Below, piece by piece: positions 1-9,570 of a DNA stretch of 64,000 bases (position 1 is its first letter; each line of letters opens with the position of its first letter). A model generated the notes under the pieces. The model saw only the letters and a list, made by a program, of their open reading frames with translations. It searched no databases and was not told the origin of the DNA. A program made the translations under genes and the position numbers. This DNA is from a bacterium (GTDB lineage Bacteria; Gemmatimonadota; Gemmatimonadetes; Longimicrobiales; RSA9): assembly GCA_003242735.1 (NCBI GenBank), contig QGVH01000019.1, forward strand, positions 1-64,000, given 5' to 3'.

Positions 1-272
1 CGCCCGAGCATTCGGTGACTCACCAGCAGATCAATATCTGGGGCACTCGGCGATCGGTCCGCGGTGCGGACGGGCTTGGATGGTTTAGCACGTGGGCAGA
101 GTTCGGGGTGCGCGGACTCCCCAGCCCCTCCAACACCGAGGCCAGAACACGGGCGGTTTCCACCCAGCGGTGGCAGCAGTCACGTCACCCGGCCGGGGTG
201 TGGTGCGCGACGGATGTAGCATCGAGGGCACGAGCGGCGCCATCAGCCCCATCCCAAGCCGCCTGCCTCGCA
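1..272. other. Left edge, no gene recognised
   Basis: Open frames exist on both strands because of the GC content, but none has a recognisable domain or a start with a ribosome binding site. It lies downstream of the minus-strand sugar transferase gene and may be simple intergenic DNA. Confidence 0.4.
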
Positions 273-1817
273 CTAATCCGCCCCCCGCCGCCCAAGCGCC
301 GCCGGCACCGTCCGCAGCAGGATCCACAGGTCCAGCCACAGCGACCATTCGCGGATGTACTTCGAATCCAACCTCACCACCTCCTCGAAGTCCAAGACAT
401 CGCTCCGCCCGCTCACCTGCCACAGCCCCGTGATGCCCGGCAGCACCGTCAGCCGCTCGAAGTGGTGCGGCTCGTAGAGGGCGAGGTCCTCCGGGAAGAA
501 CGGCCGCGGGCCGACGAGGCTCATTTCGCCACGGAGCACGTTGAAGAGCTGGGGCAGCTCGTCCAGCGAGGTGCGGCGCAGCAGCTTGCCGACGCGCGTG
601 ACCCGCGGGTCGCGCCGGATCTTGAACAGCCGGGGGTCACCCGAGCAGTTCAGGTGCTGGAGCTGCTGCTTCATCTCGTCCGCCCCGCAGACCATCGTCC
701 GGAACTTGAACATCGCGAACGGCCGGCCGCCCAGCCCCGCACGCACCTGCTTGAACAGCACGGGGCCGGGCGAGTCCAACTTGATGGCCACCGCGATGAG
801 GAGCATGAGCGGGGCGAGCAGGGCGAGCGCGATCAGGCTGAGGACCACGTCCATCGCCCGTTTGATCGCGAACTGCGGAATGCGCGCCCCGCGCGGCTGT
901 ACCTCGAGCACCGCGCCCGTGGCGGTCTCACGGACGATGAGCCGAGAGTTCCGCGGGAGCCGTACGGGCGGCGCGACGAAAACCGTCGCGCCGGCATCCA
1001 GGCAGCGCCGGACCGCGGTCTCGAGCATTTCGGACGGCAGGGTGGACGGCACGGCAACGCCGTGGGCGCCGGTTTCGCGCAGCACCCGGTCCACCTCGGC
1101 GAGCGCTCCCTGCGCGCCGTCGTCCGCTACGCCCGCAGGCGCCAGCCGTCCGACCACGCGAAAGTCGCGGCCCCTCCGGGATACAAGGAGCCGTTCGACC
1201 ACCGCTGCGTGGCCTGGAGCGCCGAAAGCGAGCACGCGCCGGATGCGGGGACGCCGGGCGAAACGGATGACCGGGTCGAAAACCAGCCGCCCCATGGGCA
1301 CGAGCACCGCCGCCCCGACGGCGTACGCCGGCAGGAACGCGCCCCCGGCGATGACGGGCCCCGTGCCGGGGAGCCGTTGGTACAGCCAGGCGAGGAGGGC
1401 CGTGAGCGCCGTCCCGCCCACGAGACGCCCCACCGGCACTCGATGCGCGGCCGAGGAGTACGCGCCGCACAGCCCCAGCGCCAGCGGTTGGAGGAACAGG
1501 AGTAGAGATGCGGCCGCCGGGTCGAAACCGGCTTCGCCGGCCAGGAGACCCGCCACGACCAGCGCGTGAGCGATGGCCAGACTGCCGACGACGAGGTCGA
1601 GAACGACGACGAGGAGCAGCCCGCTCGCGTCGCGCACGGCCTGGGCCCAACGGCCCCAGGCCGCCCGATCCCGGGCGAGCCGGACATCCACCTCCGGGAG
1701 GACGATGTCCGGCTTCTCCGGTGCCCGCCGGCGTACGCGTACGGCCGCCCCGCCGCCGGGTGCGCGTCGAGAACTCAGTTCCCGCCCGTTGAGACCACCT
1801 TCAGCCCCAGTGATCAT
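273..1817 (-). CDS. Exopolysaccharide polyprenyl glycosylphosphotransferase (WbaP/CpsE type)
   Basis: Transfers a sugar-1-phosphate from a nucleotide sugar to undecaprenyl phosphate, the first membrane step in exopolysaccharide or O-unit synthesis. The 514-residue protein has an N-terminal block of hydrophobic segments (about residues 60-185), a CoA-binding-like middle region, and a C-terminal bacterial sugar transferase domain starting at KRAMDVVLSLIAL, with the hallmark stretches FKFRTM, RRTSLDELPQLFNVL, SLVGPRP and LPGITGLWQVSGRS. This is the normal size and order for the family. It lies on the same strand as the Wzi-like and SLBB export genes, so it probably belongs to one capsule/exopolysaccharide locus continuing beyond the left edge. 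The ATG at 1817 has no clear ribosome binding site. The sugar specificity cannot be read from sequence. Confidence 0.9.
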   Translation of the reverse strand: MITGAEGGLNGRELSSRRAPGGGAAVRVRRRAPEKPDIVLPEVDVRLARDRAAWGRWAQAVRDASGLLLVVVLDLVVGSLAIAHALVVAGLLAGEAGFDPAAASLLLFLQPLALGLCGAYSSAAHRVPVGRLVGGTALTALLAWLYQRLPGTGPVIAGGAFLPAYAVGAAVLVPMGRLVFDPVIRFARRPRIRRVLAFGAPGHAAVVERLLVSRRGRDFRVVGRLAPAGVADDGAQGALAEVDRVLRETGAHGVAVPSTLPSEMLETAVRRCLDAGATVFVAPPVRLPRNSRLIVRETATGAVLEVQPRGARIPQFAIKRAMDVVLSLIALALLAPLMLLIAVAIKLDSPGPVLFKQVRAGLGGRPFAMFKFRTMVCGADEMKQQLQHLNCSGDPRLFKIRRDPRVTRVGKLLRRTSLDELPQLFNVLRGEMSLVGPRPFFPEDLALYEPHHFERLTVLPGITGLWQVSGRSDVLDFEEVVRLDSKYIREWSLWLDLWILLRTVPAALGRRGAD

Positions 1818-1977
1818 CCACGACCGCCACTCTAAGCCGTTCGGTTCACGAACAGGTCAGCTCACGCGAGGATGCCGTCCGGCACGTGCGGACAGGGGCG
1901 ACCCGGTCGTTCGATCCATCCCGGTAGTCTCGGCGGGGCGCGGAGACGTCTGAATCTCGGACCGAACGATCACGCCG

Positions 1978-3510
1978 TCACCGGAGCAGGAACCGCCCCG
2001 TGACCTCGAGCCGCGACTCCCGCCAGCCGGACGCGCCTCGCTCGTGGAGCACATTCAGAACAAGATCGAACCTCGGTCCGACACGAAGGGACCCGTGGAG
2101 GGCGCCTCCACGGCTCTCGCCGGCCCGATCGGGTGCGAAGACGTTCTCGTCGCCGCGATCGCGGACGAACGCGTCGCCGCGGAACCGGAGCCGGGCATTC
2201 CACGGATCGAGTCCGATAGAGAGCCGCCACTCCGTGCCATGGCCGGCCAGCGGATGGCCGAGGGGGCGGCCATCCACCGCCCAGCCATCCAGGAACCGCC
2301 AGTGCCGGTACCAGATCGGGTTGCCGCAGCAGGACGGCGCGAACGACGCCCGCTCGATCCCCAGCGAGAGACCCGGGAGTCCGGGAACGCTGGCGATCTC
2401 GCCGCCCACCACGATTCCGGGCACGTCCTTCCAGGCGCCCGCGCTGTCCTCGAAGCCCCACTCGGCGTACACCGCCAGGGGCAGGGCACCGATCGGCACG
2501 CGGTACCACACGTCCACCGCCGCGACCTGATTGTCCACCTCGCTCCCCCGCCCGGCGTGCTTGCCGACCACGACGTACAACACGTCCCGCAGGCGCAGCG
2601 GGGTGTTGCCCGTGCCGCCGAACATCGCCGCCCGGTTCACGCCGACGACCAGGCGGGCGTGCGGCTGGAGCGAGACCCGGCCGGCCCAGAACCACGGCTC
2701 GGCGACCTCACCGTTCCGATGGACCGAGGCCAGGAACGTCTCGGCCCGCAGTACGCCCAGGTGCCGGAGAACGCCCGGCAGCGTGACGCCGTCCAGCAGG
2801 GCGAGGCCGCCGCCGGTGAACCCGTACGCGCCGGAAAGCACGATGCCGCCGCCGGCCGCGGGCCCGAACCCGACCGCCCGGCGGCCGAGCCACGCGCCGA
2901 CCTTGCCGACGCCCAACAGCGCGTACGCGTCGCCAAGGGCCACGCTGTCCGCCCGTACGAGGCCGGACAACCGCCCGGCGACGTGCCGGCCCGCGTGGCC
3001 CCGGAGCTCCAGCGTCGAGATCACGCCGTCGCTCGAGGGGATCGGGGTCGGTCCGGTCCAATCGACGCCGTTCCAGTATCCGGAGCCGCCCTCCACGGCA
3101 CCGCGCGCCGCGCCGAAACCCAGAGCGATCGCACCGGCGATGTGTGCCGGCCACCGCGTCTGCTCGGACCCCTGCGGCCGGTCACCGAACTCCTCGATGA
3201 AGCGGTCGAGATACGCGCGCGCGGCTTCTTCGTGCGGCGTCCCCGCCGCCCTCTGGACGGCGTCGCGCAGCAGCCGGTCTACGCGGTGCTCCGTGACCGA
3301 GCGTGTCCCCGGATCGTACTCGCCCGGCAGGAGGCCGAGGCCGTCGAGGCGGTGCAGGGCGCGGTGGATCCAGTGATCCGACGCGACGAACGGAGACGTC
3401 TGCTGGGCATGCGCCGGTTGCGCCGCGGCCGGCACGCCGAGCGCGAGCGCGGCGAACGCCACCACCCCCGCGAGTGAGCCGAAGGCACGGCGTGTCACTG
3501 GCCGGGCCAC
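1978..3510 (-). CDS. Capsule assembly Wzi family outer-membrane protein
   Basis: Probable outer-membrane beta-barrel of the Wzi/capsule assembly type, which anchors or organises surface polysaccharide. From the GTG at 3510 the product is 510 residues and begins with a signal peptide (basic VTRRAFGSL, hydrophobic core, cleavage near AHAQ). The N-terminal mature part (SDHWIHRALHRLDGLGLL) resembles the helical entry domain of Wzi proteins, and the rest is rich in alternating hydrophobic/Gly strands ending in an aromatic/hydrophobic terminus. The frame stays open back to 3795, but a promoter-like site sits at 3767-3795, so translation must start later; GTG 3498 is the alternative. No strong ribosome binding site is visible for either. 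The neighbours (sugar transferase, SLBB exporter) support a capsule/exopolysaccharide role. Confidence 0.78.
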   Translation of the reverse strand: MARPVTRRAFGSLAGVVAFAALALGVPAAAQPAHAQQTSPFVASDHWIHRALHRLDGLGLLPGEYDPGTRSVTEHRVDRLLRDAVQRAAGTPHEEAARAYLDRFIEEFGDRPQGSEQTRWPAHIAGAIALGFGAARGAVEGGSGYWNGVDWTGPTPIPSSDGVISTLELRGHAGRHVAGRLSGLVRADSVALGDAYALLGVGKVGAWLGRRAVGFGPAAGGGIVLSGAYGFTGGGLALLDGVTLPGVLRHLGVLRAETFLASVHRNGEVAEPWFWAGRVSLQPHARLVVGVNRAAMFGGTGNTPLRLRDVLYVVVGKHAGRGSEVDNQVAAVDVWYRVPIGALPLAVYAEWGFEDSAGAWKDVPGIVVGGEIASVPGLPGLSLGIERASFAPSCCGNPIWYRHWRFLDGWAVDGRPLGHPLAGHGTEWRLSIGLDPWNARLRFRGDAFVRDRGDENVFAPDRAGESRGGALHGSLRVGPRFDLVLNVLHERGASGWRESRLEVTGRFLLR

Positions 3511-3766
3511 GGGGAGCTTTTCCGCAGCCCGGCCGTCTGGCGGACGTATCCGTGAAGACGAGAGCAGTGACACGACAACAAAAAGTCGACCCTCTCCCCA
3601 GGCCTCGGCGTCTCCCCGTCCTCCCCACCGGCTCGAGCCGTCGGGGACCACCCGCCTCCCGAGGCGCCACCACACGGGCCGGCGGCCACGGATCGACTCC
3701 TGCGGCAACCGTCTTGTCCCGCCCGCGGCGCCAGTCGAGGCGCGCGCCGCGGGCGGCCGAATAACC
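3511..3766 (-). other. Long untranslated leader of the Wzi-like gene
   Basis: About 250 nt separate the predicted promoter from the signal-peptide start. It contains a T-rich element (CGAC-TTTTTGTT-GTCG on the minus strand) that could form a small hairpin. I do not recognise a known riboswitch or JUMPstart element in it. Confidence 0.35.
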
Positions 3767-3795
3767 AATCTAATTCCGAACGCGTACTTCCACAA
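3767..3795 (-). promoter_or_regulatory. Sigma-70-type promoter for the Wzi-like gene
   Basis: Reading the minus strand, TTGTGG at 3795-3790, a 17-bp spacer and TAGATT at 3772-3767. The spacing is ideal and the -10 is a four-of-six match. Confidence 0.55.
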
Positions 3796-3858
3796 ATCTG
3801 TGACACGGCGCTCCTCGTGTCCCGGGGGCGGAGGCGGATGCGCGCTCGGCCACAGCCC

Positions 3859-6399
3859 TCAGTGTTGCAAGCGGTCGACCGCAAGGAGCACGGTGGCGAG
3901 CGTGCCGAGGATCGCCGTCGTGCGTGTCAGGAGCGCGTCCCAGTTGACCCCGCCCTCGTCCTCCGACTTGGCGGGGACGTAGATCGTGGCGCCCGGCTCG
4001 ATCCGCGGCGCCCGGGAAAAGAGCCCCAGGAACCTGGACATCGCCGCCCGTTCGCCATCCATGTAGGTGACCGTGATGCGCCGACGGTCGGCGCGTTCGG
4101 TGAGGCCGCCCGCACGTTTGAGGTAGTGGTTGAGGCCCTTGCCGGCCTCGTACAGGACGCGGGACTCGAACGTGACGGCGCCGGTGACGAGGACCGTGGG
4201 GTCGTAAACCGGGACGTGCAAGCTGTCGTCTGCCTCGAGGGTCAGATCATAGCGGCCGCCGCGATCCCGGAGCGCGAGCGGCAGGTTGGTCGCCACGAGC
4301 GTGCCCTTGCGATGGAGCCGGAGCCCCGGCGCATACGCCTCGGGGGTCAGTCCGCCGGCCCGCTCGATGAGCTCCGTGAGCCGTTCTTGCCGCTTCTGGA
4401 GAACATACGTGCCCGGGCGCAGCACCTCGCCCGTGATCGTGACCGTCCGCGGCTGCTCGTAGCCGGGAGCGCGGCGGATGAACACCCGGTCCCCGTGCTT
4501 GAGCACGACCTCGCCCGGGTGCGGCCACCAGTCCGGAAGGTAGGGGTCGCCGCCTTCCTGTGCCGGCGTGGCCGCCCTGAGGGGCAGGTCCGCCGTGTCC
4601 CCGGGCATGGGCCCCAGCGGGACGCGGTAGACGATCGCGATCTGTTGCGTGCGCTCCCACGGTTGCGGGAGACGGGCGAGTTCGGCCGTCGTCACGTCCG
4701 CGCCCTCGGTGAAGCCACCGGCCGCGAGCACCAGGTCCTGGATCGTCATGCCCTCCGACAGCTCGTAGGTGCCCGGCCTCTTCACGAATCCGCTGATGCT
4801 CACGTAGCGCGGCGTGCGCAGCCCGGCGCGGCTGAAGACGACCACCGAGTCACGGTCGGCCAGCTCGATCTCGTGGGCGCTGGTCCCGTCCGACTCCGGG
4901 TGCAGCGAGACCTGGATGAGGCGCCGGGTGCTGTCCGTCTCCACCAGCCGATGGATGTGGGCACGAGCCAGGTACGCCTCCTCCCGCAGCCCCTGCGCAC
5001 GCTCGATGAGCTCGCCGAGCGTCATGCCGGGGTGCCACTCGTAGAGACCCGGCCGCCGCACGTTGCCCGTGACCGTGACCCGGTTGCGCCGCTCCAGCGA
5101 GACGCCGAAGACCTGGACGATGTCGCCGTCGTAGACCGGGATCGGCTCGCCCGCCGAGTCCGCCAGCGCCGCCAGGTCCACGTCCACGATGCCGCGGTCG
5201 ATGCCGGGGGAGCGCTGCGAAGGAGGCAGGATCCGGTCGATCTGCACCCGCCGGATGTCGGCGTCCGGCTGGAAACCACCGGCGTACCGGATGAGGTCCC
5301 TGAGGTCGTCATCCGGCGCCGCCTCGTAGATCGCCGGCCGGCGCACCAGGCCCGTCACCGTGATGCGCCGGCTGACGGGCGGAACGAAGATGATGTCGCC
5401 GTGTTCGAGCCGGATGTCCGAGCTGTCGTCGCCGCGGATCAGGTAATCGTAGAGATCGACGGTCTGCACCACCTCGCCGCCGCGCCGCACCTCGATGCGG
5501 CGGAAGCTGCCGTTGTCGTTCGGCCCGCCCGCGAGGTAGAGGGCGTGGAAGACCGTGGCGAGCGCATCCACGGCGTACGCGCTCGGCCGCACCACGTCCC
5601 CGATGACGTAGACCTGGTTCATCCGGGTGCGGCCCAGCGAGACCATGAAGCGCGTCGTCGCATCGGCGCCGCGGCGCACGCCGGAGTAGACGCGGCCGAG
5701 CCGGTCGTAGAGCCGGTCCTCGAGCTGGGCGAGGGTGAGCCCGTTGACGAACACCTGCCCGACGTCCGGGATCACCAGATAACCCTCCCGGTTGACCGGC
5801 AGCAGGTAGGCCAGCTCGACATCGCCGGTGAGCACGAGCGAGATCTCGTCGCCGGGGCCGATCCGGTAGTTCGGCGGCGCAGGCCCGGTGCGGATGGGCT
5901 CGAACTCGGCGCTCCGCCTGCGGAACACCGCAGCACCGAAGATCTCCGGCTCGCCCGTCTCGCCCGGCTCGGCCAGAGCCAGCGTGTCACCGAGCAGCGA
6001 GTCGCTCACGCCGATGTCCAAGGGCGGCAGCTCGATCACCCCGATCCTGCGCAGCGCCTCGACGAGCTGCTCGTCCGTCTGGTCGGTCGGCAGCTCGGCC
6101 CCGCGCTCGATGGCGTCGAAGTACCGGTCGGCCAGCGAAGGGTCGTAACCCATTTGCTGGAGACGCGAGCGGACCTGAGCCCGGCTGAGCCCGGACTGCC
6201 GCAGCTGGTCGAGAAGGCCCTGGTGGGTGAGGCCCGCCCCGAAACGCCGTTCGAGCTCGCGCGCGACCGCCGCGGAGTCGCTCGCGGCCCGGGGCGGCGT
6301 GACGCCCCGCTGCTGCTGGCTCCACCCGGCCGCCGGCGACAACGCGACGGCGATGAGCACGACGACAATACGCGACAGCGCGAACCGGGGTCTCATCAT
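3859..6399 (-). CDS. Multi-SLBB polysaccharide export protein (Wza-like)
   Basis: Periplasmic/outer-membrane export protein for surface polysaccharide. The 846-residue product starts at the ATG pair (MMRPRF), with a signal peptide ending near residue 27. A polysaccharide-export motif (YRIGPGDEISLVLTG) introduces the Poly_export domain, followed by about five to six SLBB repeats recognisable by GxVxRPGxYE/L-type cores (for example TVTGNVRRPGLYEW, SISGFVKRPGTYEL, TITGEVLRPGTYVL). It ends with a hydrophobic helix near the C-terminus, possibly membrane-anchoring. It is longer than Wza (about 380 residues) because of the extra SLBB copies. The frame remains open up to 7320, but that part overlaps a dehydrogenase gene on the other strand and lies upstream of the promoter at 6444-6472. 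Confidence 0.9.
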   Translation of the reverse strand: MMRPRFALSRIVVVLIAVALSPAAGWSQQQRGVTPPRAASDSAAVARELERRFGAGLTHQGLLDQLRQSGLSRAQVRSRLQQMGYDPSLADRYFDAIERGAELPTDQTDEQLVEALRRIGVIELPPLDIGVSDSLLGDTLALAEPGETGEPEIFGAAVFRRRSAEFEPIRTGPAPPNYRIGPGDEISLVLTGDVELAYLLPVNREGYLVIPDVGQVFVNGLTLAQLEDRLYDRLGRVYSGVRRGADATTRFMVSLGRTRMNQVYVIGDVVRPSAYAVDALATVFHALYLAGGPNDNGSFRRIEVRRGGEVVQTVDLYDYLIRGDDSSDIRLEHGDIIFVPPVSRRITVTGLVRRPAIYEAAPDDDLRDLIRYAGGFQPDADIRRVQIDRILPPSQRSPGIDRGIVDVDLAALADSAGEPIPVYDGDIVQVFGVSLERRNRVTVTGNVRRPGLYEWHPGMTLGELIERAQGLREEAYLARAHIHRLVETDSTRRLIQVSLHPESDGTSAHEIELADRDSVVVFSRAGLRTPRYVSISGFVKRPGTYELSEGMTIQDLVLAAGGFTEGADVTTAELARLPQPWERTQQIAIVYRVPLGPMPGDTADLPLRAATPAQEGGDPYLPDWWPHPGEVVLKHGDRVFIRRAPGYEQPRTVTITGEVLRPGTYVLQKRQERLTELIERAGGLTPEAYAPGLRLHRKGTLVATNLPLALRDRGGRYDLTLEADDSLHVPVYDPTVLVTGAVTFESRVLYEAGKGLNHYLKRAGGLTERADRRRITVTYMDGERAAMSRFLGLFSRAPRIEPGATIYVPAKSEDEGGVNWDALLTRTTAILGTLATVLLAVDRLQH

Positions 6400-6443
6400 C
6401 CGCGAATCGGCTCCGTCGGTGTAATCGTTCTTCGTCGCAATAA

Positions 6444-6472
6444 AATAGACCACACGGAAAGGGCAGGCGCAA
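6444..6472 (-). promoter_or_regulatory. Sigma-70-type promoter for the SLBB export gene
   Basis: On the minus strand, TTGCGC at 6472-6467, 17 bp, then TCTATT at 6449-6444, about 45 nt before the ATG. It fits the start chosen for the export gene. Confidence 0.55.
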
Positions 6473-6605
6473 CTGGCCGATCGATCGGGCCGGGTGACGG
6501 GTTGCGGCGCCCGGGGCGCAGCGCCGATCGCCCCCCGGATGACGCGGCGCGCGTTCGGCACGTGGCGCCGCGGGGGGCCCCGCCGCTGGCGTCCGGCGCG
6601 GCGGT

Positions 6606-6633
6606 TTGCCCCGGGCGGAGCGGGCCGTATACC
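6606..6633 (+). promoter_or_regulatory. Sigma-70-type promoter for the dehydrogenase operon
   Basis: TTGCCC (6606-6611), a 16-bp spacer and TATACC (6628-6633). A purine-rich ribosome binding site GGGAGGG follows at 6654-6660. Confidence 0.5.
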
Positions 6634-6669
6634 TTTCGGCCGGAAGAGACCGCGGGAGGGAGCGGATCG

Positions 6670-7758
6670 GTGGCGGGCCGCGCGTCTGACGTGGAGCCAG
6701 GGAACGGCGACGTGCGCGCGGCGGGGCGCGTGATGGTCGCGGCGACCCTGCTGCGCCCCGGCGCGCTCGAGCTGCGCGAGGCGCCGGTGCCGGACCCCGG
6801 GCCGGGCGAGCTGGTCGTGCGGGTCGAGGCTGCGCTGACGTGCGGGACGGACGTGAAGACGTTCCAGCGCGGTCACCCGAAGTTCCCGCTGCCCTCGCCC
6901 CTGGGCCACGAGTTCTCGGGCGTGGTCGCGGCCGTGTGCGCCGGCGTGCGGGGCTGGCGCGAGGGTGACCCGGTCGCCCTCGTGCCCACCGCGCCGTGTG
7001 GCGCGTGCCGGCTGTGTCGCCGGGGACGCGAGAGTCTGTGCCCCGATGCCGTCGGCCGCATGGTGCTGGGCGCGTTCGCGGAGTACGTGCGCGTGCCGGC
7101 GCACATCGTGGCGGTGAACGTCTTCCCGCGGCCGGCCGGCATGGCGCCCGAGGTCGCGGCCGCGCTGGAGCCGCTCGCGTGCGTGGTGCACGGCGCGGAC
7201 CGGGTGGCGCTGGACCGCGCGGAGACCGTGGTGATCGTGGGCGACGGCGCCATTGCGCTGCTCATGCTCCAGCTCGCGAAGCTGCGCGGCGCGGGCCGTG
7301 TGCTCGTGGCTGGCAAGCATGCAGGTCGGCTCGCGGTGGCGCGGGCGTTGGGCGCGGATGCGGTGCTGGCTGTCACCTCGACGCCGCTCGAGGAGGCGGT
7401 GAACGAATGGACCGGCGGCCAGGGCGCGGACGTGGCGATCGAGTGCGTGGGCCGGCCGGAGACGTGGGAGGCGACGGCGTCGCTGGCGGGCACCGGGGGC
7501 GAGGTCCTGTTATACGGCGGGTGTGCGGCGGGCACGCGCGCGAGCTTTGACACGTACGCCGTGCACTATCGTGAGGTGGACCTGAAGGGCGCGTTCCATT
7601 ACGGGCGCGCGGACGTGCGGCGCGCGCTGGAGCTGCTCTCCGGCGGCGCCGTGCGGGTCGCGCCGCTGATCACCCATCGTCGTCGTCTGGGCGCGCTCGG
7701 CGAGGCGCTGGAGCTGGCGGCCTCGCGCGACGCCATCAAAGTGGCGGTGGAGCCGTAG
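6670..7758 (+). CDS. Zinc-dependent medium-chain alcohol/polyol dehydrogenase (first copy)
   Basis: NAD(P)-dependent oxidoreductase of the medium-chain, zinc-binding family (threonine/sorbitol dehydrogenase-like). Features are the catalytic-zinc region TCGTDVKTFQ with GHEFSG, the structural-zinc cysteines CGACRLCRRGRESLC, and a Rossmann segment VIVGDGAIALLMLQLAK. The GTG at 6670 is chosen because GGGAGGG lies 9 nt upstream and follows a promoter. ATG 6733 (MVAATLL) matches the usual N-terminus of the family better and is a real alternative, giving 341 residues. Five bases separate it from a second, related dehydrogenase, then an HD-domain gene, so the three probably form one operon. The substrate is not predictable; the pairing suggests consecutive or alternative oxidation of sugar alcohols. 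Confidence 0.85.
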   Translation: MAGRASDVEPGNGDVRAAGRVMVAATLLRPGALELREAPVPDPGPGELVVRVEAALTCGTDVKTFQRGHPKFPLPSPLGHEFSGVVAAVCAGVRGWREGDPVALVPTAPCGACRLCRRGRESLCPDAVGRMVLGAFAEYVRVPAHIVAVNVFPRPAGMAPEVAAALEPLACVVHGADRVALDRAETVVIVGDGAIALLMLQLAKLRGAGRVLVAGKHAGRLAVARALGADAVLAVTSTPLEEAVNEWTGGQGADVAIECVGRPETWEATASLAGTGGEVLLYGGCAAGTRASFDTYAVHYREVDLKGAFHYGRADVRRALELLSGGAVRVAPLITHRRRLGALGEALELAASRDAIKVAVEP

Positions 7759-7763
7759 GCGCC

Positions 7764-8888
7764 GTGGAAACGGCAGAGCGGATCCCGGAGCGCATGCGCG
7801 TCGCACGGCTGTACCGTTGGGGCGACGTGCGCGTCGAGGAGGTGCCCGTGCCCCGGCCGGGGCGGGGCGAGGCGCTGGTGCGGATCGAGGCGTGCGGCGT
7901 CTGCGGCACGGACGCGCTGGTCTGGTACGTGGAGCGCAAGGCGCCCGCGGTGCTGGGCCACGAGCCGGCAGGGGTGGTGGTGGCGGTGGGGGACGGCGTG
8001 GCGTCCGTTCGCGTGGGCGACCGGGTCTTCGTCCATCATCACGCGCCCTGTCTGGAGTGTGCGGAGTGCCGGCGGGGGCTGTGGTCGAGCTGCCCGACGT
8101 GGCGCGCGAGCTCGTTGGACCCGGGCGCGTTCGCGGAGTACGTGCGCGTGCCGGCGCTCAACCTCGAGCGGGACACGCTTGTGCTGCCGGACACGGTGAG
8201 CTTCGACCAGGCGGTGTTCATCGAGCCTCTGGCCACGTGCATCCGCGCGGTTCGGCGGCAGGGGCGGCTGGAGCCAGGGGATGCGGTGCTGGTCATCGGC
8301 CTGGGCGCCATGGGGCTGCTCATGCTGAGCGCGGCGCGGGCGTACGGCGCGGGCCCGGTGCTGGGCAGCGACTTCGTCGCCGATCGGCGCGAGCTCGCGC
8401 TGCGGCGCGGTGCCGACGAGGTGTACGACCCGGGGGTGGAGGACGTGACGTCCGCGGTGCGCGCGGCCACGCACGGCCGAGGTGCCGACGTCGTCATCGT
8501 GTGCCCCGGCGATGCGGGCGCGATCCGGGCGGGACTCGCCGCGGCAGCGCCGGGCGGTCGGGTCGTCTGCTTCACGCCGCTGTCGCCGGAGGAGTACCTC
8601 GAGGTGGACCTCTCGCCGCTCTATTTCCGGGAGGTCACGCTGACGCAGAGCTACTCGTGCGGGCCGGACGAGACGCGGGAGGCGCTGCGGCTCATCGAGT
8701 CTGGCGAGGTGGAGGTCGCGTCCCTGATCACGCACCGCGGCGGGTTGGAGGACGTGGCCGAGGCGTTGGAGCGGGCGCGGGGCAAGGCGGAGGGGATCAA
8801 GACGGTGATCTATCCCGGTCGGAAGACGGGCGACCAGGCGAACGTGCCGGCGGGAGCCGGCGGGAGGATGAATCGTGCCGACGCGTGA
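7764..8888 (+). CDS. Zinc-dependent medium-chain dehydrogenase (second copy)
   Basis: A paralogue of the preceding dehydrogenase, 374 residues, with the catalytic-zinc segment ACGVCGTDAL, GHEPAG, structural-zinc cysteines CLECAECRRGLWSSC and the nucleotide-binding VLVIGLGAMGLLML. It is clearly diverged from its neighbour, so the pair is an old tandem duplication or two independently recruited family members. Methionine 11 (MRVARLYRWG) aligns better with the family start than the annotated ATG. The C-terminal 20 residues (Gly/Ala/Asn-rich) run over the ribosome binding site and start of the HD gene, giving a 14-nt overlap and probable translational coupling. The substrate is unknown. Confidence 0.87.
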   Translation: METAERIPERMRVARLYRWGDVRVEEVPVPRPGRGEALVRIEACGVCGTDALVWYVERKAPAVLGHEPAGVVVAVGDGVASVRVGDRVFVHHHAPCLECAECRRGLWSSCPTWRASSLDPGAFAEYVRVPALNLERDTLVLPDTVSFDQAVFIEPLATCIRAVRRQGRLEPGDAVLVIGLGAMGLLMLSAARAYGAGPVLGSDFVADRRELALRRGADEVYDPGVEDVTSAVRAATHGRGADVVIVCPGDAGAIRAGLAAAAPGGRVVCFTPLSPEEYLEVDLSPLYFREVTLTQSYSCGPDETREALRLIESGEVEVASLITHRGGLEDVAEALERARGKAEGIKTVIYPGRKTGDQANVPAGAGGRMNRADA

Positions 8889-9453
8889 GGAAGCGCTCCA
8901 GTTGCTCGAGGAGTGGGTCGAGAACCCCGGACTCCGGGGGCACATGAAGGCGGTGGAGGCGGCGGTGCGGTGGTATGCGCGCTCCTTCGGCGAGGATGAA
9001 GAGCTGTGGGGGCTCGCGGGGCTGCTCCATGACCTGGACTGGGAGAAGTACCCGGATGAGCACCCGCTCAAGGCCGTCGAGGAGCTGCGGAAGCGGGGCT
9101 ACCCGGAAGAGGTGCTGCATGCGATCCTCGCCCACCGTCCGGACTTCACCGGAGTGCAGCCGGAGACGCCGCTGGACCGCGCGCTGGCGGCGTGCGACGA
9201 GCTGGCCGGCATGATCACCGCCGTCGCGCTGGTGCGGCCGAACGGGATCGAGGACCTCACCCCCAAGTCGGTGAAGAAGAAGTTGAAGGATCCGACGTTC
9301 GCCCGCGGAGTGAGCCGCGAAGACGTCCAGCGCGGCCCCGAGCTGCTGGGCATCGACCTGGACCAGCACATCGCCAACGTGATCGCGGCGATGCGAGAGA
9401 TCGCGGAGGAGCTGGGGCTCACGGCCGCGCAGGTGAGCGCGAAGGGCGGGTGA
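8875..9453 (+). CDS. HD-domain phosphohydrolase-like protein
   Basis: Metal-dependent phosphohydrolase fold protein, 192 residues. The histidine of GHMKAVE and the LLHDLDW (HD) signature, followed by H63-type HPLKAVEEL and AILAHRP, supply the usual H...HD...H...D metal ligands; DELAG gives the last aspartate. The GTG start is well supported by GGGAGG 7 nt upstream, inside the end of the dehydrogenase gene. The C-terminal region (LTPKSVKKKLKDPTFARGVSR) is typical of small stand-alone HD hydrolases annotated only by domain. The substrate is unknown, and its place in the dehydrogenase operon is the only functional hint. Confidence 0.85.
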   Translation: MPTREEALQLLEEWVENPGLRGHMKAVEAAVRWYARSFGEDEELWGLAGLLHDLDWEKYPDEHPLKAVEELRKRGYPEEVLHAILAHRPDFTGVQPETPLDRALAACDELAGMITAVALVRPNGIEDLTPKSVKKKLKDPTFARGVSREDVQRGPELLGIDLDQHIANVIAAMREIAEELGLTAAQVSAKGG

Positions 9454-9570
9454 GGCGCGCGGCCGGCGGTCGGGGACGGCGCGGCGCGGCGGGCATGGCG
9501 CTCCGGGCACCGCGGCCCCATATTACCGGCCCGTCGAACGGCTCTGAACGGAAACGTGCGAGGAGCGATG

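Noticed and set aside
3511..3766. Known riboswitch in the leader of the Wzi-like gene
   Set aside because: I looked for a cyclic-di-GMP or similar motif but see only a small T-loop hairpin, not a conserved core.
3817..6600. Very long plus-strand frame running opposite the SLBB export gene
   Set aside because: It has no recognisable domain until the dehydrogenase part beyond 6670; the rest is Arg/His/Asp-rich and mirrors the coding frame of the exporter on the other strand, a GC-content effect.
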